DNA from: Conchiformibius sp.
GTDB lineage: Bacteria > Pseudomonadota > Gammaproteobacteria > Burkholderiales > Neisseriaceae
NCBI GenBank assembly: GCA_029984035.1
Contig: JASBYJ010000001.1
Location: forward strand, 186,001 to 250,000
Length of the DNA: 64,000 nucleotides
Direction: 5' to 3'
Shown here: positions 1-8,741 of the stretch, piece after piece
How positions within the stretch are numbered: the stretch's first letter is position 1
How the letters are laid out: each line of letters begins with the position of its first letter
Notes under the pieces: model-generated
Seen by the model: only the letters and a program-made list of their open reading frames with translations
Databases searched by the model: none
Told to the model about the DNA's origin: nothing
Program-made: the position numbers and the translations under genes

Positions 1-112
1 CCAATCGTTGGTGCCGATTGCCGTTGGGTAGTTGGATAACATCCTGGTCTATGGTGAGAAAACTGTTTTGAAACAGGGTGTTTCCTGACAGTTTGGTTTC
101 GTTCAGTTTCAT
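1..112 (-). CDS. NUDIX hydrolase-like protein, N-terminal part only
   Basis: Only the first 37 codons are in the window; the gene runs off the left edge. The ATG is at 112-110 and the frame is open to position 1. The peptide begins MKLNETKLSGNTLF and continues with IDQDVIQLPNGNRHQR. This resembles the N-terminal beta-strand region of ADP-ribose pyrophosphatases (NudF type), where a V-x-LPNG-x-x-x-R stretch precedes the NUDIX box. The NUDIX box itself lies outside, so the assignment is an inference from a short similarity. It is divergent from adk. Confidence 0.4.
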   Translation of the reverse strand, partial: MKLNETKLSGNTLFQNSFLTIDQDVIQLPNGNRHQRL

Positions 113-514
113 GGCCGCATACTGCTGAAAGGATTGTGCCGGGGGCGAGCATTATAGCCCATTCCTTGTCAAACCGTTACCTTGCGCTATAGCAGGGCAA
201 GCTGATTGGTGGTGATTGAAGTGGGTAAGATATTGAGGTTTCAGGCAGCCTGAAAGAATGTGTAGTGATTGCCCTGCTGATAAAGACGGGTATAAGGCGG
301 GGTTTCCCGCTCTGAATAACACCAATGGTTCTGCATCTCAATCTGGATAGTGATTCAATGATGGCTTTCATTTAATTATTTGATTTTAATCGGCGAAGTT
401 TTGATTTACTATACGGAGAACAGTGTGTAGCCGCAGTTTTTGACTTTTCAGGCAGCCTGAAACCATATTACTATAAGACTTTCGAGATTAATCTATTATC
501 AAAGGACGCAAAAC
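113..514. other. Intergenic region between divergent NUDIX-like gene and adk
   Basis: About 400 bases with no convincing gene. It holds single and paired DUS copies (around 240 and 450-466). The adk ribosome binding site (AAAGGACG) sits just before 515. A 64-codon minus-strand frame here has no ribosome binding site and is partly made of DUS translation (FRLPET), so it is not called. Confidence 0.5.
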
Positions 515-1162
515 ATGAAAATTTTGTTATTGGGCGCACCGGGTGCAGGTAAAGGCACTCAGGCACAGTTTATTACCCGCGAATTTAATATCCCGCAAAT
601 TTCCACAGGCGATATGCTCCGCGCGGCGATTAAAGCGGGAACGCCTTTGGGTGTGGAGGCGAAGAAAATTATGGATGAAGGCGGTTTGGTGCGCGATGAC
701 ATCATTATCGGCTTGGTGAAAGAGCGTATCGCACAAGACGATTGCAAAGGCGGCTTCCTGTTTGACGGCTTTCCGCGCACTTTGGAACAGGCAAAAGCGA
801 TGGTGGATGCCGGTGTCGACTTGGACGCCGTAGTGGAAATCGATGTGCCTGACGAAGCGATTATCGAGCGTATGAGCGGCCGCCGTATCCACTTGCCTTC
901 GGGACGCACCTACCATATCCGCCATAATCCGCCCAAAGTGGCAGGCAAAGACGATGAAACGGGCGAAGATTTGATACAGCGTGATGACGACAAAGAAGAA
1001 ACCGTGAAAAAGCGGTTGGACGTTTATCACACCCAAACCGAAGTTCTGATTGGTTTTTACAGCACGCTTTCAGGCAGCAATGCACCGCGTTATATCAAAG
1101 TGGACGGCACGCAGGCAGTGGAAACCGTGCGTACGCAGATTTTGGATGCGTTGCGGGGATAA
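515..1162 (+). CDS. adk: Adenylate kinase
   Basis: Interconverts ATP + AMP and 2 ADP in the cytosol, setting the adenylate energy charge. At 215 residues it has the usual bacterial long-form length. The P-loop GAPGAGKGTQ is at residues 7-16, the AMP-binding STGDMLRAAI follows near residue 30, and the FPRT motif near residue 88 is typical. The LID segment (about residues 122-160) is the long version without zinc cysteines. AAAGGACG precedes the ATG. It is followed after 70 bases by a CNP1-family gene in the same direction, an adk neighbour also in other Neisseriaceae. Confidence 0.97.
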   Translation: MKILLLGAPGAGKGTQAQFITREFNIPQISTGDMLRAAIKAGTPLGVEAKKIMDEGGLVRDDIIIGLVKERIAQDDCKGGFLFDGFPRTLEQAKAMVDAGVDLDAVVEIDVPDEAIIERMSGRRIHLPSGRTYHIRHNPPKVAGKDDETGEDLIQRDDDKEETVKKRLDVYHTQTEVLIGFYSTLSGSNAPRYIKVDGTQAVETVRTQILDALRG

Positions 1163-1232
1163 TGTTTCCCCATATTTTTTCAGGCTGCCTGAACGGTATT
1201 CAGGCAGCTTGCGGTTATGATTGGGCGGTAAG

Positions 1233-1796
1233 ATGAAAAAAATTCTGTCTGTTTTATGTTTGGGCGTATGCTTGTCGGCAAATGCCGAATCTCCGTTTTT
1301 ACAAAGATTTGGCGAAAATTTGGAAGACGAGCAATATGTTTTTCAAGAAGAAAGCCTGGCTTTGCCTGCATTGCCTGATCCGCAATCCGCCGATTGGGTT
1401 AAATTGCCTTTGGAAGCGGCTTTTCAGGGGAGTGCCTATATTTTTCCCGACAGTATCGTTGCTGCGCCGGACGGTAGCATCCGTTATATCGTCAATGCCC
1501 GCTCTCCGTCGGGATACGACAATATTACGGCGGAAGGTCTGCTGTGTGTGAAGAGCACTTCCATTGTGGCTTCCGAACCGGTGAAATGGAAAGCTTATGC
1601 TTTCGGCGATACGGCAGGCAAACGTTGGATAACGGCCCGCCGTCCGCAATGGCGGGTATTGGCGGATAAACCCGACCCGTTGCGTACGGCTTTATACGAA
1701 GCATTTTGCCGCAACGGCAAGCTGAACAGTTCCGATGAATTGCGTAAGGCATTGCATACTTATATCCGCAGTGTTCCGAGTTATAACGACCGTTAA
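1233..1796 (+). CDS. CNP1-like family protein, exported
   Basis: A 187-residue protein of the CNP1-like family (cryptic neisserial protein 1, function unknown). It starts with a short signal peptide (MKKILSVLCLGVCLSANA, probable cleavage after NA). The mature part has the family pattern: FQEE, a WVKLPLEA stretch, an SIRYIVNARSPSG core and a late C-terminal helix. I chose the ATG at 1233 over an in-frame TTG at 1221 because it begins exactly at the signal peptide. It probably lies in the periplasm. It may be co-transcribed with adk; a strong hairpin after it (1932-1966) ends the unit. Confidence 0.8.
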   Translation: MKKILSVLCLGVCLSANAESPFLQRFGENLEDEQYVFQEESLALPALPDPQSADWVKLPLEAAFQGSAYIFPDSIVAAPDGSIRYIVNARSPSGYDNITAEGLLCVKSTSIVASEPVKWKAYAFGDTAGKRWITARRPQWRVLADKPDPLRTALYEAFCRNGKLNSSDELRKALHTYIRSVPSYNDR

Positions 1797-1931
1797 GACC
1801 CGCACTCAGCGATATGAAGCTGTATTGGACGATAAGCTGGCTTGGTCGGGTTTTGGCATGAGATGCTGTTGTTTGCACCTGATTCAAACTCTGCGTTGAA
1901 TGCAATAAAAATTGTATGGTTTACAGGCAAG

Positions 1932-1966
1932 AAATCCGCACAAGGCAATTAAGCCTGTGCGGATTT
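1932..1966 (+). terminator. Rho-independent terminator between CNP1 gene and metG
   Basis: An 11-bp perfect stem (AAATCCGCACA with TGTGCGGATTT) followed by GAATTTT. It lies between convergent genes and may work in both directions. Confidence 0.7.
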
Positions 1967-2028
1967 GAATTTTCAAACAGCAGTTTAGCGGTATGAAAGT
2001 AACATAGTTCAATGTACAGTCGGGTGCC

Positions 2029-4092
2029 CTAGCCGACCTTGTCGCCCGCCTGCGCCCCCGCCTGCGCTTCCAGCAAACGCAGCTTGCCGTCCGCGCCCGC
2101 CGCCGACAAAATCATGCCTTCCGACACGCCGAATTTCGCCATTTTGCGCGGCGCGAAATTCGCCACCGCAATCACCGTTTTGCCGTTTAACTCGGCGGGA
2201 TTGGGATAGCTGGCAGCGATGCCCGAAAAAATCGTGCGCTGTTCAAAACCGAAATCCAAGCTGAATTTCAACAACTTGCTGCTGCCCTCTACTGCTTCGC
2301 AGTTCAGCACCTTCGCCACGCGCATATCCACTTTCAAAAAGTCGTCAAACGAACATTGCGCGGCAACCGGTTCGTAAGCCGATGATTGGGCTTCGTTTTG
2401 TTCGGGCGCGGCGGCTTTGTTGGCTTCAATCAAACCGTTCACTTGTTTTTCCTCGATTCTGTGCATTAAGTGTTTGTAAGGATTGATGATATGGTTTTCA
2501 GGCAGCGTGCGCGTGCTATCCTGCCACGTCAGCGCGTCCACATTCAAAAACGCGGCGGCCTGTTGCGCCACTTTCGGCAGCACGGGCGACAAATATACCG
2601 ATAAGATTTTGAAAGCGTTAATCAATTCGCTGCACACTTCGTGCAAACGCGCCGCCTGTTCGGGCTGCTTCGCCAGCTCCCAAGGCTTGTTGGCATCGGT
2701 GTATTCGTTCACCGCGTCCGCCAGCGTCATGATGTCGCGCATGGCTTTGGCGTATTCGCGGTTTTCGTAATCGGCGGCGATTTGTTCCGATTGTTCAAAC
2801 AGTTGCTTAATCAACGGGCTGTCTGAAACGTCCCGCAAACGACCGTCAAAACGTTTGGCGACAAAGCCCGCCGCCCGCGCCGCGATATTGACGTATTTGC
2901 CGACCAAATCGCTGTTTACCCGCCCGATAAAATCGTTTAAATTCAAATCAATGTCTTCAATTTTGCTGTTGAGCTTGGCGGCGATGTAGTAGCGCATCCA
3001 CTCGGGATTAAGCCCTTGTTCCAAATACGATTTTGCGGTGATAAACGTGCCGCGCGATTTAGACATTTTCGCGCCGTCCACCGTCAAAAATCCGTGTGCA
3101 AACACGGCGGTAGGCGCACGGTGTCCGCTAAATTTCAGCATCGCCGGCCAAAACAGGGCGTGGAAATACAAAATGTCCTTGCCGATAAAGTGATACATTT
3201 CCGCATCGCTGTCGGCGCGGAAATAATCGTCAAAATTCAAGCCGATGCGTTCGCACAGATTTTGAAACGAAGCCATATAGCCGACAGGCGCGTCCAGCCA
3301 CACATAAAAATATTTGCCGGGCGCATCGGGAATTTCAAAGCCGAAATAGGGCGCATCGCGGGAAATATCCCAGTCCGACAAGGTGTTGTCGCCGTTTTCG
3401 CCCAACCATTCTTTCATTTTGTTCAGGGCTTCGGGCTGGAGGTGGGCTTGCACGCGCCCGTTTGCCAGCGTGCTGCTGCCTGCCGTCCATTCGCGCAGGT
3501 AGTCGGCGCATTCGCCTAATTTGAAAAAGAAATGTTCGGATTCGCGCAGTTCGGGTTTCGCGCCCGATACGGCGGAATAGGGGTTAATCAGTTCGGCGGG
3601 GGTGTAGGTGGCGCCGCAGGCTTCACAGTTGTCGCCGTATTGGTCTTGGGCGCGGCATTTGGGGCATTCGCCTTTGACAAAACGGTCGGGCAGGAACATT
3701 TGTTTTTCGGGGTCAAACAGTTGTTCAATCACGCGGCTTTCAATTTTGCCGTTGGCTTTGAGGGCGCGGTAAATCTGTTCGGAAAACTGTTTGTTTTCGG
3801 GGGAGTGGGTGCTGTAATAATTGTCGTAGCCGATGTGGAAGCCGGTAAAGTCCGCCAAGTGTTCTTCGCGCACGCGGGCAATCATGTCTTCGGGGGCGAT
3901 GCCCTGTTTTTCGGCGGCGAGCATCACGGGCGTGCCGTGCGCGTCGTCGGCGCAGCAGTAGTGGCATGTGTGGCCGCGCAGTTTTTGGAAGCGCACCCAA
4001 ATGTCGGTTTGGATATGCTCGACCATGTGTCCCAAGTGAATGGAACCGTTGGCGTAGGGCAGGGCGGAGGTAACGAGGATTTTGCGGGTCAT
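2029..4092 (-). CDS. metG: Methionyl-tRNA synthetase
   Basis: Charges tRNA-Met with methionine. The 687-residue protein has the class I signatures ANGSIHLGH near the N-terminus (HIGH) and AKMSKSRGT (KMSKS). A four-cysteine zinc knob (CPKC and CEAC, roughly residues 147-162) marks the long MetG type. The last 110 residues form the fused OB-fold tRNA-binding domain (DDFLKVDMRVAKVLNCEAV onward). I chose ATG 4092 (MTRKILVTSALPY) because homologues start there; an in-frame extension to 4155 lacks similarity. Codon use is richer in CGC and GCG than the neighbours, as in lepA and mnmG. Confidence 0.97.
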   Translation of the reverse strand: MTRKILVTSALPYANGSIHLGHMVEHIQTDIWVRFQKLRGHTCHYCCADDAHGTPVMLAAEKQGIAPEDMIARVREEHLADFTGFHIGYDNYYSTHSPENKQFSEQIYRALKANGKIESRVIEQLFDPEKQMFLPDRFVKGECPKCRAQDQYGDNCEACGATYTPAELINPYSAVSGAKPELRESEHFFFKLGECADYLREWTAGSSTLANGRVQAHLQPEALNKMKEWLGENGDNTLSDWDISRDAPYFGFEIPDAPGKYFYVWLDAPVGYMASFQNLCERIGLNFDDYFRADSDAEMYHFIGKDILYFHALFWPAMLKFSGHRAPTAVFAHGFLTVDGAKMSKSRGTFITAKSYLEQGLNPEWMRYYIAAKLNSKIEDIDLNLNDFIGRVNSDLVGKYVNIAARAAGFVAKRFDGRLRDVSDSPLIKQLFEQSEQIAADYENREYAKAMRDIMTLADAVNEYTDANKPWELAKQPEQAARLHEVCSELINAFKILSVYLSPVLPKVAQQAAAFLNVDALTWQDSTRTLPENHIINPYKHLMHRIEEKQVNGLIEANKAAAPEQNEAQSSAYEPVAAQCSFDDFLKVDMRVAKVLNCEAVEGSSKLLKFSLDFGFEQRTIFSGIAASYPNPAELNGKTVIAVANFAPRKMAKFGVSEGMILSAAGADGKLRLLEAQAGAQAGDKVG

Positions 4093-4159
4093 GGCGTGCA
4101 GACTTTTGTGAAAAGAAAAAACGGACGTTATTATGCCACAATCGGTGTGGTTCAAGAGA

Positions 4160-4184
4160 TTCAGGCAGCTATATGCTGCCTGAA
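4160..4184 (-). terminator. DUS inverted pair hairpin between metG and the DAHPS-like gene
   Basis: Two DUS cores in inverted orientation (TTCAGGCAGC and GCTGCCTGAA) are separated by TATAT. It lies downstream of the DAHPS-like gene. Neisseriaceae commonly use paired DUS as terminator stems; no clear T-run follows here. Confidence 0.45.
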
Positions 4185-4242
4185 TGTTGATATGGCGGTG
4201 AAAAGCGTTGATTGGATACTTCAGGCTGTCTGAAAGGCGTGG

Positions 4243-5121
4243 TTATGACACGATGATGTCGGCGCCTGCCGCTTGGGCCAGGCGTTGCAGTGTGTCGGTG
4301 TCCATGTAGCGGTGGTTGAGTCGGCTGATGTCGGCGAGTACGGGCAAGTGGCAAAGTTTTTTGGCTTGTACGATGGCATCGGTGTCGAGGCGCAAGCGGC
4401 GGCTGTTGCTGCTGAGAGTGCCTGCCTCGCCGAGAATAATGTGCGGGTTGCCGCGCAATACGGTTTGTTCGGCTGCCAGCAGCCAGTCGCGCACGGTGTG
4501 GTGTTTGTCTTTGCAAATCACGGCAGGTATGTTCAGGCTGCCTATTTCTTGCAGAATATGTCGGTTGGCAAGCAGCTCGCCGCCCAGCAACAAAATATCC
4601 GCCTGTTCGTCTAAGGCTGCCTGAATGTGGCGGCTGTCGCGTATGCGTACGATGACGATTTTGTTTTGCTGCCGAATGTCGCGGCATTGCCGTTGCAACG
4701 AACTGCTCTCATGCGTTTCTTCGGGTTCGGGGTTGGCATAAGGGTTATCGGACAGACGGAAAGGGTCTGTCAATACGGCGGAGATGTGTTCGGAGAGCTG
4801 CGGGGGAATATCGCCGCTGCAATAGGCTGCCTGAAGGGTATTGCCGTTGCCGAATGCAACGCCGCGCACGGTGATGACGGTGTTGTGCGTTTGGACTTCG
4901 CGGCTGATGATGCGCCAGCCGGTAACGATATGTATGGCTTTTTCAACTTGCGGCAGCCGTTCGAATTCTGTCGGGTTGAACACGCGTTCATCGCCGATAG
5001 CGCCGATGATGATGCGTTCTTCGCCGCGCGAGACGTGTTCCTGCAAGCCTTTGCTGCGTATCAGCTTGGTTACGCGGTCGATATCGGCTTGTGTTGCCGC
5101 TTTGTGCATCACGATAATCAT
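4243..5121 (-). CDS. Degenerate type I-beta DAHP-synthase-like protein
   Basis: A 292-residue protein. The first 70 residues (MIIVMHKAATQADIDRVTKL, then SRGEERIIIGAIGD) match the ferredoxin-like regulatory domain of Thermotoga-type DAHP synthases. The rest follows the TIM barrel only in part: ADILLLGGELLANRHILQEIG aligns with the SDILQIGARN region and WLLAAEQTVLRGNPHIILGEAG with the AEYIxxxGNxxIILCERG region. The catalytic lysine motif (LLKRG) reads VICKD, the KPRTSPY motif is missing, the ILCERG cysteine is glycine, the DPSHA motif reads DISRL, and about 40 C-terminal residues are absent. It is unlikely to make DAHP. An AGGA box precedes ATG 5121, 26 bases after nlpD. Confidence 0.7.
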   Translation of the reverse strand: MIIVMHKAATQADIDRVTKLIRSKGLQEHVSRGEERIIIGAIGDERVFNPTEFERLPQVEKAIHIVTGWRIISREVQTHNTVITVRGVAFGNGNTLQAAYCSGDIPPQLSEHISAVLTDPFRLSDNPYANPEPEETHESSSLQRQCRDIRQQNKIVIVRIRDSRHIQAALDEQADILLLGGELLANRHILQEIGSLNIPAVICKDKHHTVRDWLLAAEQTVLRGNPHIILGEAGTLSSNSRRLRLDTDAIVQAKKLCHLPVLADISRLNHRYMDTDTLQRLAQAAGADIIVS

Positions 5122-5147
5122 CGGCGCATTCCTGTTTCTGTTTGGCG

Positions 5148-6584
5148 TTAGAAAGGAATATATTCTTCGGCATTAACGGGGTCGCCGCCTTTGCGGACAT
5201 TGAATATCAAGGTGTTGTCTGTGAGGTGCGACAGCATTTGCCCGCGCCGGACGTTTTGTCCTTGTTTCACTTTGATGTCTTTCAAATTGCCGTAGGCGGT
5301 CATCATGCCGTTTGCGTGTTCGACAACGACCAGATTGCCGTAGGTTTTGCGGTAAATCTCTTCTTTAGGTATGCCCGCATAGAGAACTTTGCCGTCTGCG
5401 GAGGATTGTGCCAGCTCGCCGCCTTTGATTTCCACCACTTTGTTTGTTGGGATGATACTGGTCAGGCGGCCGCCTGGCGAAGGCGATTGCCAGGTAACGC
5501 CTTCTTTATTTCGGGTAATGGAAGAGGTTGGGGTTGGGGTTTTTGCCGGGGGGTGGATGTTGTTGGCGGAAACGCTTGCGCTCGGTGAAGGCGTTGCGGC
5601 AGGAGCGGGCTTGTTGATGGCTGCGGGCCGGTCGGCCGGTGCGGTGCCGGCCACGGCGGGTTTGCCTGAAGCATGGACTGTCAGGATTTGTCCTACCTGA
5701 ATGGTATTGTCGGAAAGACGGTTTTGTGCACGCAGGCTGTCTTCACTGATGCCGTAGCGTTTGGCGATGTTGTACACGGTATCGCCTGCTTCTACCCGGT
5801 GCGTGCCTTTCGGTGCGGCAGTGCTGCCTGAAGCGGCTTGTGCAGACGGAATGCGCAGGATTTGTCCCGATTGGATGTTGTTGTCGGGCAGATTATTGAT
5901 GCGGCGCAGACTCTCTTCGCTGATGCCGTAGCGTTTGGCGATGCTGTACACGGTATCGCCTGCTTCCACGCGGTGGGTCAGGCTGCCTGAAGCATTCGCG
6001 GAAGTGTTGTTTGCGGCGGCTTTGACACGCAGGCGTTGCCCTCTTTGGATATTGTTGTCGGGCAGCGAATTGAGATGGCGTAATGTGTCTTCACTGATGC
6101 CGTAGCGTTTGGCGATGTTGTACACAGTGTCGCCCGCTTCTACGATATGGTAGGAAGCGGAAGGGTCAACTGCGGAATAGTTGCCGGCATAGCCGCTTGC
6201 TTTGGGTGCGGGGGGCGGGGTGTAGGTGTGATTGGCAGTATTGTAGGGGTTTTGATAGGGCGTGTTGGGAGATGTCGCGCCGTAAGGGTTTGGGTAGGGA
6301 GACGTTGTGTCGTAGGGATTCTGATAGGGCTGGTTTGCAGGCGTGTGTACAACGCTTTGTTCTCCGGCCGGGGGATTGTAGGGCGCGCCGGTATAGGGAT
6401 TGGTGTCGGAGGGCGGTGTATAGCTGCCTGAAGTTGGATTGTTGGGTGTGTAAACGTCCGAACCGTATCCGTAATCGGATGATGCCGTACCGTTCACAAC
6501 GGGAGCAGGTGTTGGTGATGCGCAGGCAGCCAAAGTCAGGGCGGCAACGGGCAGCAGAAGCTGGGTTCGGAGTTGGATTTTCAT
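5148..6584 (-). CDS. nlpD: NlpD-like lipoprotein with three LysM domains and a degenerate M23 domain
   Basis: A 478-residue outer-membrane lipoprotein that should bind peptidoglycan and activate an amidase such as AmiC at the septum. The lipobox LTLAAC gives lipidation at Cys21. A Pro/Asn/Tyr-rich linker (about residues 45-130) is followed by three near-identical LysM repeats, each with EAGDTVYxIAKRYGISE. The C-terminal LytM domain has AYGNLKDIKVKQGQNVRRGQ and LIFNVRKGGDPVNAEEYIPF. The zinc ligands are lost (no HxxxxxD, no HxH), as in other NlpD/EnvC activators. The extra LysM copies make it longer than the usual two-or-fewer-LysM forms. It follows surE, as in many proteobacteria. Confidence 0.9.
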   Translation of the reverse strand: MKIQLRTQLLLPVAALTLAACASPTPAPVVNGTASSDYGYGSDVYTPNNPTSGSYTPPSDTNPYTGAPYNPPAGEQSVVHTPANQPYQNPYDTTSPYPNPYGATSPNTPYQNPYNTANHTYTPPPAPKASGYAGNYSAVDPSASYHIVEAGDTVYNIAKRYGISEDTLRHLNSLPDNNIQRGQRLRVKAAANNTSANASGSLTHRVEAGDTVYSIAKRYGISEESLRRINNLPDNNIQSGQILRIPSAQAASGSTAAPKGTHRVEAGDTVYNIAKRYGISEDSLRAQNRLSDNTIQVGQILTVHASGKPAVAGTAPADRPAAINKPAPAATPSPSASVSANNIHPPAKTPTPTSSITRNKEGVTWQSPSPGGRLTSIIPTNKVVEIKGGELAQSSADGKVLYAGIPKEEIYRKTYGNLVVVEHANGMMTAYGNLKDIKVKQGQNVRRGQMLSHLTDNTLIFNVRKGGDPVNAEEYIPF

Positions 6585-6734
6585 AACTTACTTTCTATCG
6601 AAATCAAAAACGGAAACGGTGTGTGCCAACAAGACACATCATACCTGCCGTTGAATGGATTCATCAAGGGGAATCATTGCTTGCGGGCTGCCTGAAAACA
6701 GGATTCGGCGGTAAGGCAAGTTTGGCTTTCGGCT

Positions 6735-7496
6735 TCAGGCAGCCCAATCCAAATCCTGCCAAAACGATTGCAAGCCGTTTAATTGATTGTAGGCGGTCAA
6801 ATCGATTTGCAGCGGCGTCATGCTGACATAGCCCGACTCGCAGGCTGCAAAATCCGTACCTTCTTCGCTATCGGCCACTTCGCCTGCCAAACCTATCCAA
6901 TAAACCGATTCGCCGCGCGGGCTGGTATAGGGAACGATGCTTTGCACATGATGCCTGCGTCCCAAGCGGGTGATTTTATGGCCTTGCAGGTCTTGCGCGG
7001 CTACGGCGGGAATATTGATGTTCCACAAAACCGGTGTTTTAGGCGGCTGCTTGAGCAAATGCGACAAAACGTTCCATACGGCTTTTTCCGCTACCGCTTC
7101 GTAGCGGTGGAAATCGCGGTGGGTCAGAGAGAATGCGATGGCGGGAATGCCCATTAAATAGGCTTCGGTGGCGGCGGCAACCGTGCCTGAATAAAGCGTG
7201 TCGTCTCCCATATTGGCACCGTGGTTGATGCCTGATAATACCAAATCGGGTTTGAAATCAGGCAGGGCGTGCAGGCCGAGATGGATGCAGTCTGTGGGTG
7301 TGCCCGAAACGTAATAAAAGCCGTTTTCGGCGGAGCGGATACGCAAAGGACGGTCGAGCGTGAGCGAATTGCTGACACCGCTGCGGTCGCGCTCGGGTGC
7401 CACAACGCGGACATTGGCAAATTCTCCGGCAATACGTGCCAGCATGGCGATGCCGTGTGCAAAATAGCCGTCGTCGTTGGAAATCAGAATATTCAT
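6735..7496 (-). CDS. surE: 5'/3'-nucleotidase SurE
   Basis: Dephosphorylates nucleoside monophosphates; a survival protein of stationary phase. The 253-residue protein has the N-terminal metal site SNDDGYFAHG (Asp8, Asp9), the Ser/Asn motif LDRPLR, and SGINHGANMGDDTLYSGTVA, all family hallmarks. It lies upstream of nlpD in the same direction (150-base gap with DUS), the classical surE-nlpD linkage. The start is ATG 7496. Confidence 0.96.
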   Translation of the reverse strand: MNILISNDDGYFAHGIAMLARIAGEFANVRVVAPERDRSGVSNSLTLDRPLRIRSAENGFYYVSGTPTDCIHLGLHALPDFKPDLVLSGINHGANMGDDTLYSGTVAAATEAYLMGIPAIAFSLTHRDFHRYEAVAEKAVWNVLSHLLKQPPKTPVLWNINIPAVAAQDLQGHKITRLGRRHHVQSIVPYTSPRGESVYWIGLAGEVADSEEGTDFAACESGYVSMTPLQIDLTAYNQLNGLQSFWQDLDWAA

Positions 7497-7786
7497 TTTG
7501 GGCTGCCTGAAACGGTGGTGGGACGGGTATTTTACCGTAAATTGCCGTGATTCTCCGACAAGGCTAAATCAGGGAGATGATATTTATTTTTCAGGCAGCC
7601 TGAATAGGATAAAAATTATCGCTAGGGATAAATTAAGGAGGATTGTGTTTACTTTTCAGGCAGCGGCGGTTTGCGGCCGAATGTTTCGGATAGCCGCATC
7701 GTGTTGGCGGAAATCGAATCGGCTCATGTGAAAGCGGACTCGTTAGAAAAAATGCGGATAACGGCTTATCGGGCGGTTGCAGACAA
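7497..7786. other. Intergenic region with possible gene remnant
   Basis: This carries the surE promoter side. On the plus strand a frame from 7653 to 7808 reads a plausible protein tail (SDSRIVLAEIESAHVKADSL and onward, ending LPAG-stop) but has no start codon after the preceding stop at 7629. It may be the C-terminal remnant of a lost gene. A strong AAGGAGG at 7635-7641 precedes a GTG that opens only 28 codons in another frame. Confidence 0.3.
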
Positions 7787-7820
7787 TAAAAAACTGCCCG
7801 CAGGCTGAAGCAGCGGGCAG
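7787..7820 (-). terminator. Rho-independent terminator of the MliC-like lipoprotein gene
   Basis: On the minus strand CTGCCCGC pairs with GCGGGCAG and is followed by TTTTTT. It sits 18 bases after the stop codon at 7838. Confidence 0.85.
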
Positions 7821-7837
7821 TATCGGGATACGGGGGA

Positions 7838-8284
7838 TTAGATTTTCGAGCAGTCGGTTTCAACCAGGTTGCCGTATTTGTCGTTGAATTCGAAAACGGC
7901 TTTACCCGCTTTTTGGTGCCATTCGGTGCGTTTGCCGTACAGACCGTTGTCGTTGACATACAGTTCGCCCGAGGCGGCACGTGCTTGGGTCAGTGCGGTT
8001 TTTTGTGTGTCCGTATCGATGCCGAGAATGATGCGGCTGTCGCCTGCGCGTTGGATGCTGACGGTCATACCGTTGCGGCATTCAAAACGTTGTTGGGAAA
8101 CGGCTTTTTTAGCCGAATTCATTTTTTTCTCCATGCTCGTTTTTTTGGAATCCATTTTCTTTTCCATGTCCATTTTCACGGAATCCATTTTTTTCTCCAT
8201 TTTTTCCACTTTGGTTGGAGCGGTTTGGCAGGCAGACAATGCGTAGGCGGCAACAACGGATGCAGTCAGGAATTTGATGTTCAT
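7838..8284 (-). CDS. Small lipoprotein with heptad-like repeats and an MliC-like lysozyme-inhibitor domain
   Basis: A 148-residue predicted lipoprotein: signal peptide with lipobox LSAC (Cys19). Residues about 28-62 are a charged repeat in which MEKKMDS recurs three to four times, probably a helical or coiled stalk. The C-terminal 80 residues (FECRNGMTVSIQ, then ASGELYVND, GKRTEWHQKAGKAVFEF, ETDC) resemble membrane-bound inhibitors of C-type lysozyme, which have a Cys-x-x-G-x-x-v start and a closing Cys. The two cysteines could form the family disulfide. It stands alone with its own terminator. The lysozyme-inhibitor role is an inference. Confidence 0.6.
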   Translation of the reverse strand: MNIKFLTASVVAAYALSACQTAPTKVEKMEKKMDSVKMDMEKKMDSKKTSMEKKMNSAKKAVSQQRFECRNGMTVSIQRAGDSRIILGIDTDTQKTALTQARAASGELYVNDNGLYGKRTEWHQKAGKAVFEFNDKYGNLVETDCSKI

Positions 8285-8741
8285 ATGAATTTCCTCGTAG
8301 TTATGTTGTTAAGAAATGTGATAACCCGAATGGTTGCGGTACGTTATCAGCGGCGGATATTAATGTATTGCATAGGAATTGTAATGCGGTTTAACTGAAA
8401 TTTACCTGATTGTTTTGCAAGATTAAATAGTATTAATTTGAAAAATTGGCGGTTTTTACGGGAATCTGCCGGATGGTGTCGGTTGTATGTTCATGACTGT
8501 AAATTGCCCGGCAGTTCGTAGCGGTTTTTCAGGCTGCCTGAAAGCTTGGCGCATCATTATGTCCGCCGGTTAAAGAGCGTCCGTTTCCGGGTGCGTGATG
8601 GAGTTTGCTTGCGGAAACTTTTCAGGCAGCCTGAAAGCGGCTTGAATTTGCGGCGTTTAATTTTAAGTAAAATCGGGGCATTTGGCGGGCGGTTGTTGCT
8701 ACAATCCGACTTTTAACGTGTATTTCGGAGCTGCCTGAAAA
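8285..8741. other. Divergent intergenic region
   Basis: It lies between the lipoprotein gene (leftwards) and lolC (rightwards). AT-rich at 8380-8450 and probably holding both promoters. Three DUS sites or pairs are present (around 8529, 8620 and overlapping the lolC start at 8731-8742). No gene was recognised. Confidence 0.5.

Noticed and set aside
3532..4233. A 233-codon plus-strand frame opposite metG
   Set aside because: It is a shadow of metG, Gly/Val/Phe-rich as expected from antisense reading of GC-biased codons, with no ribosome binding site.
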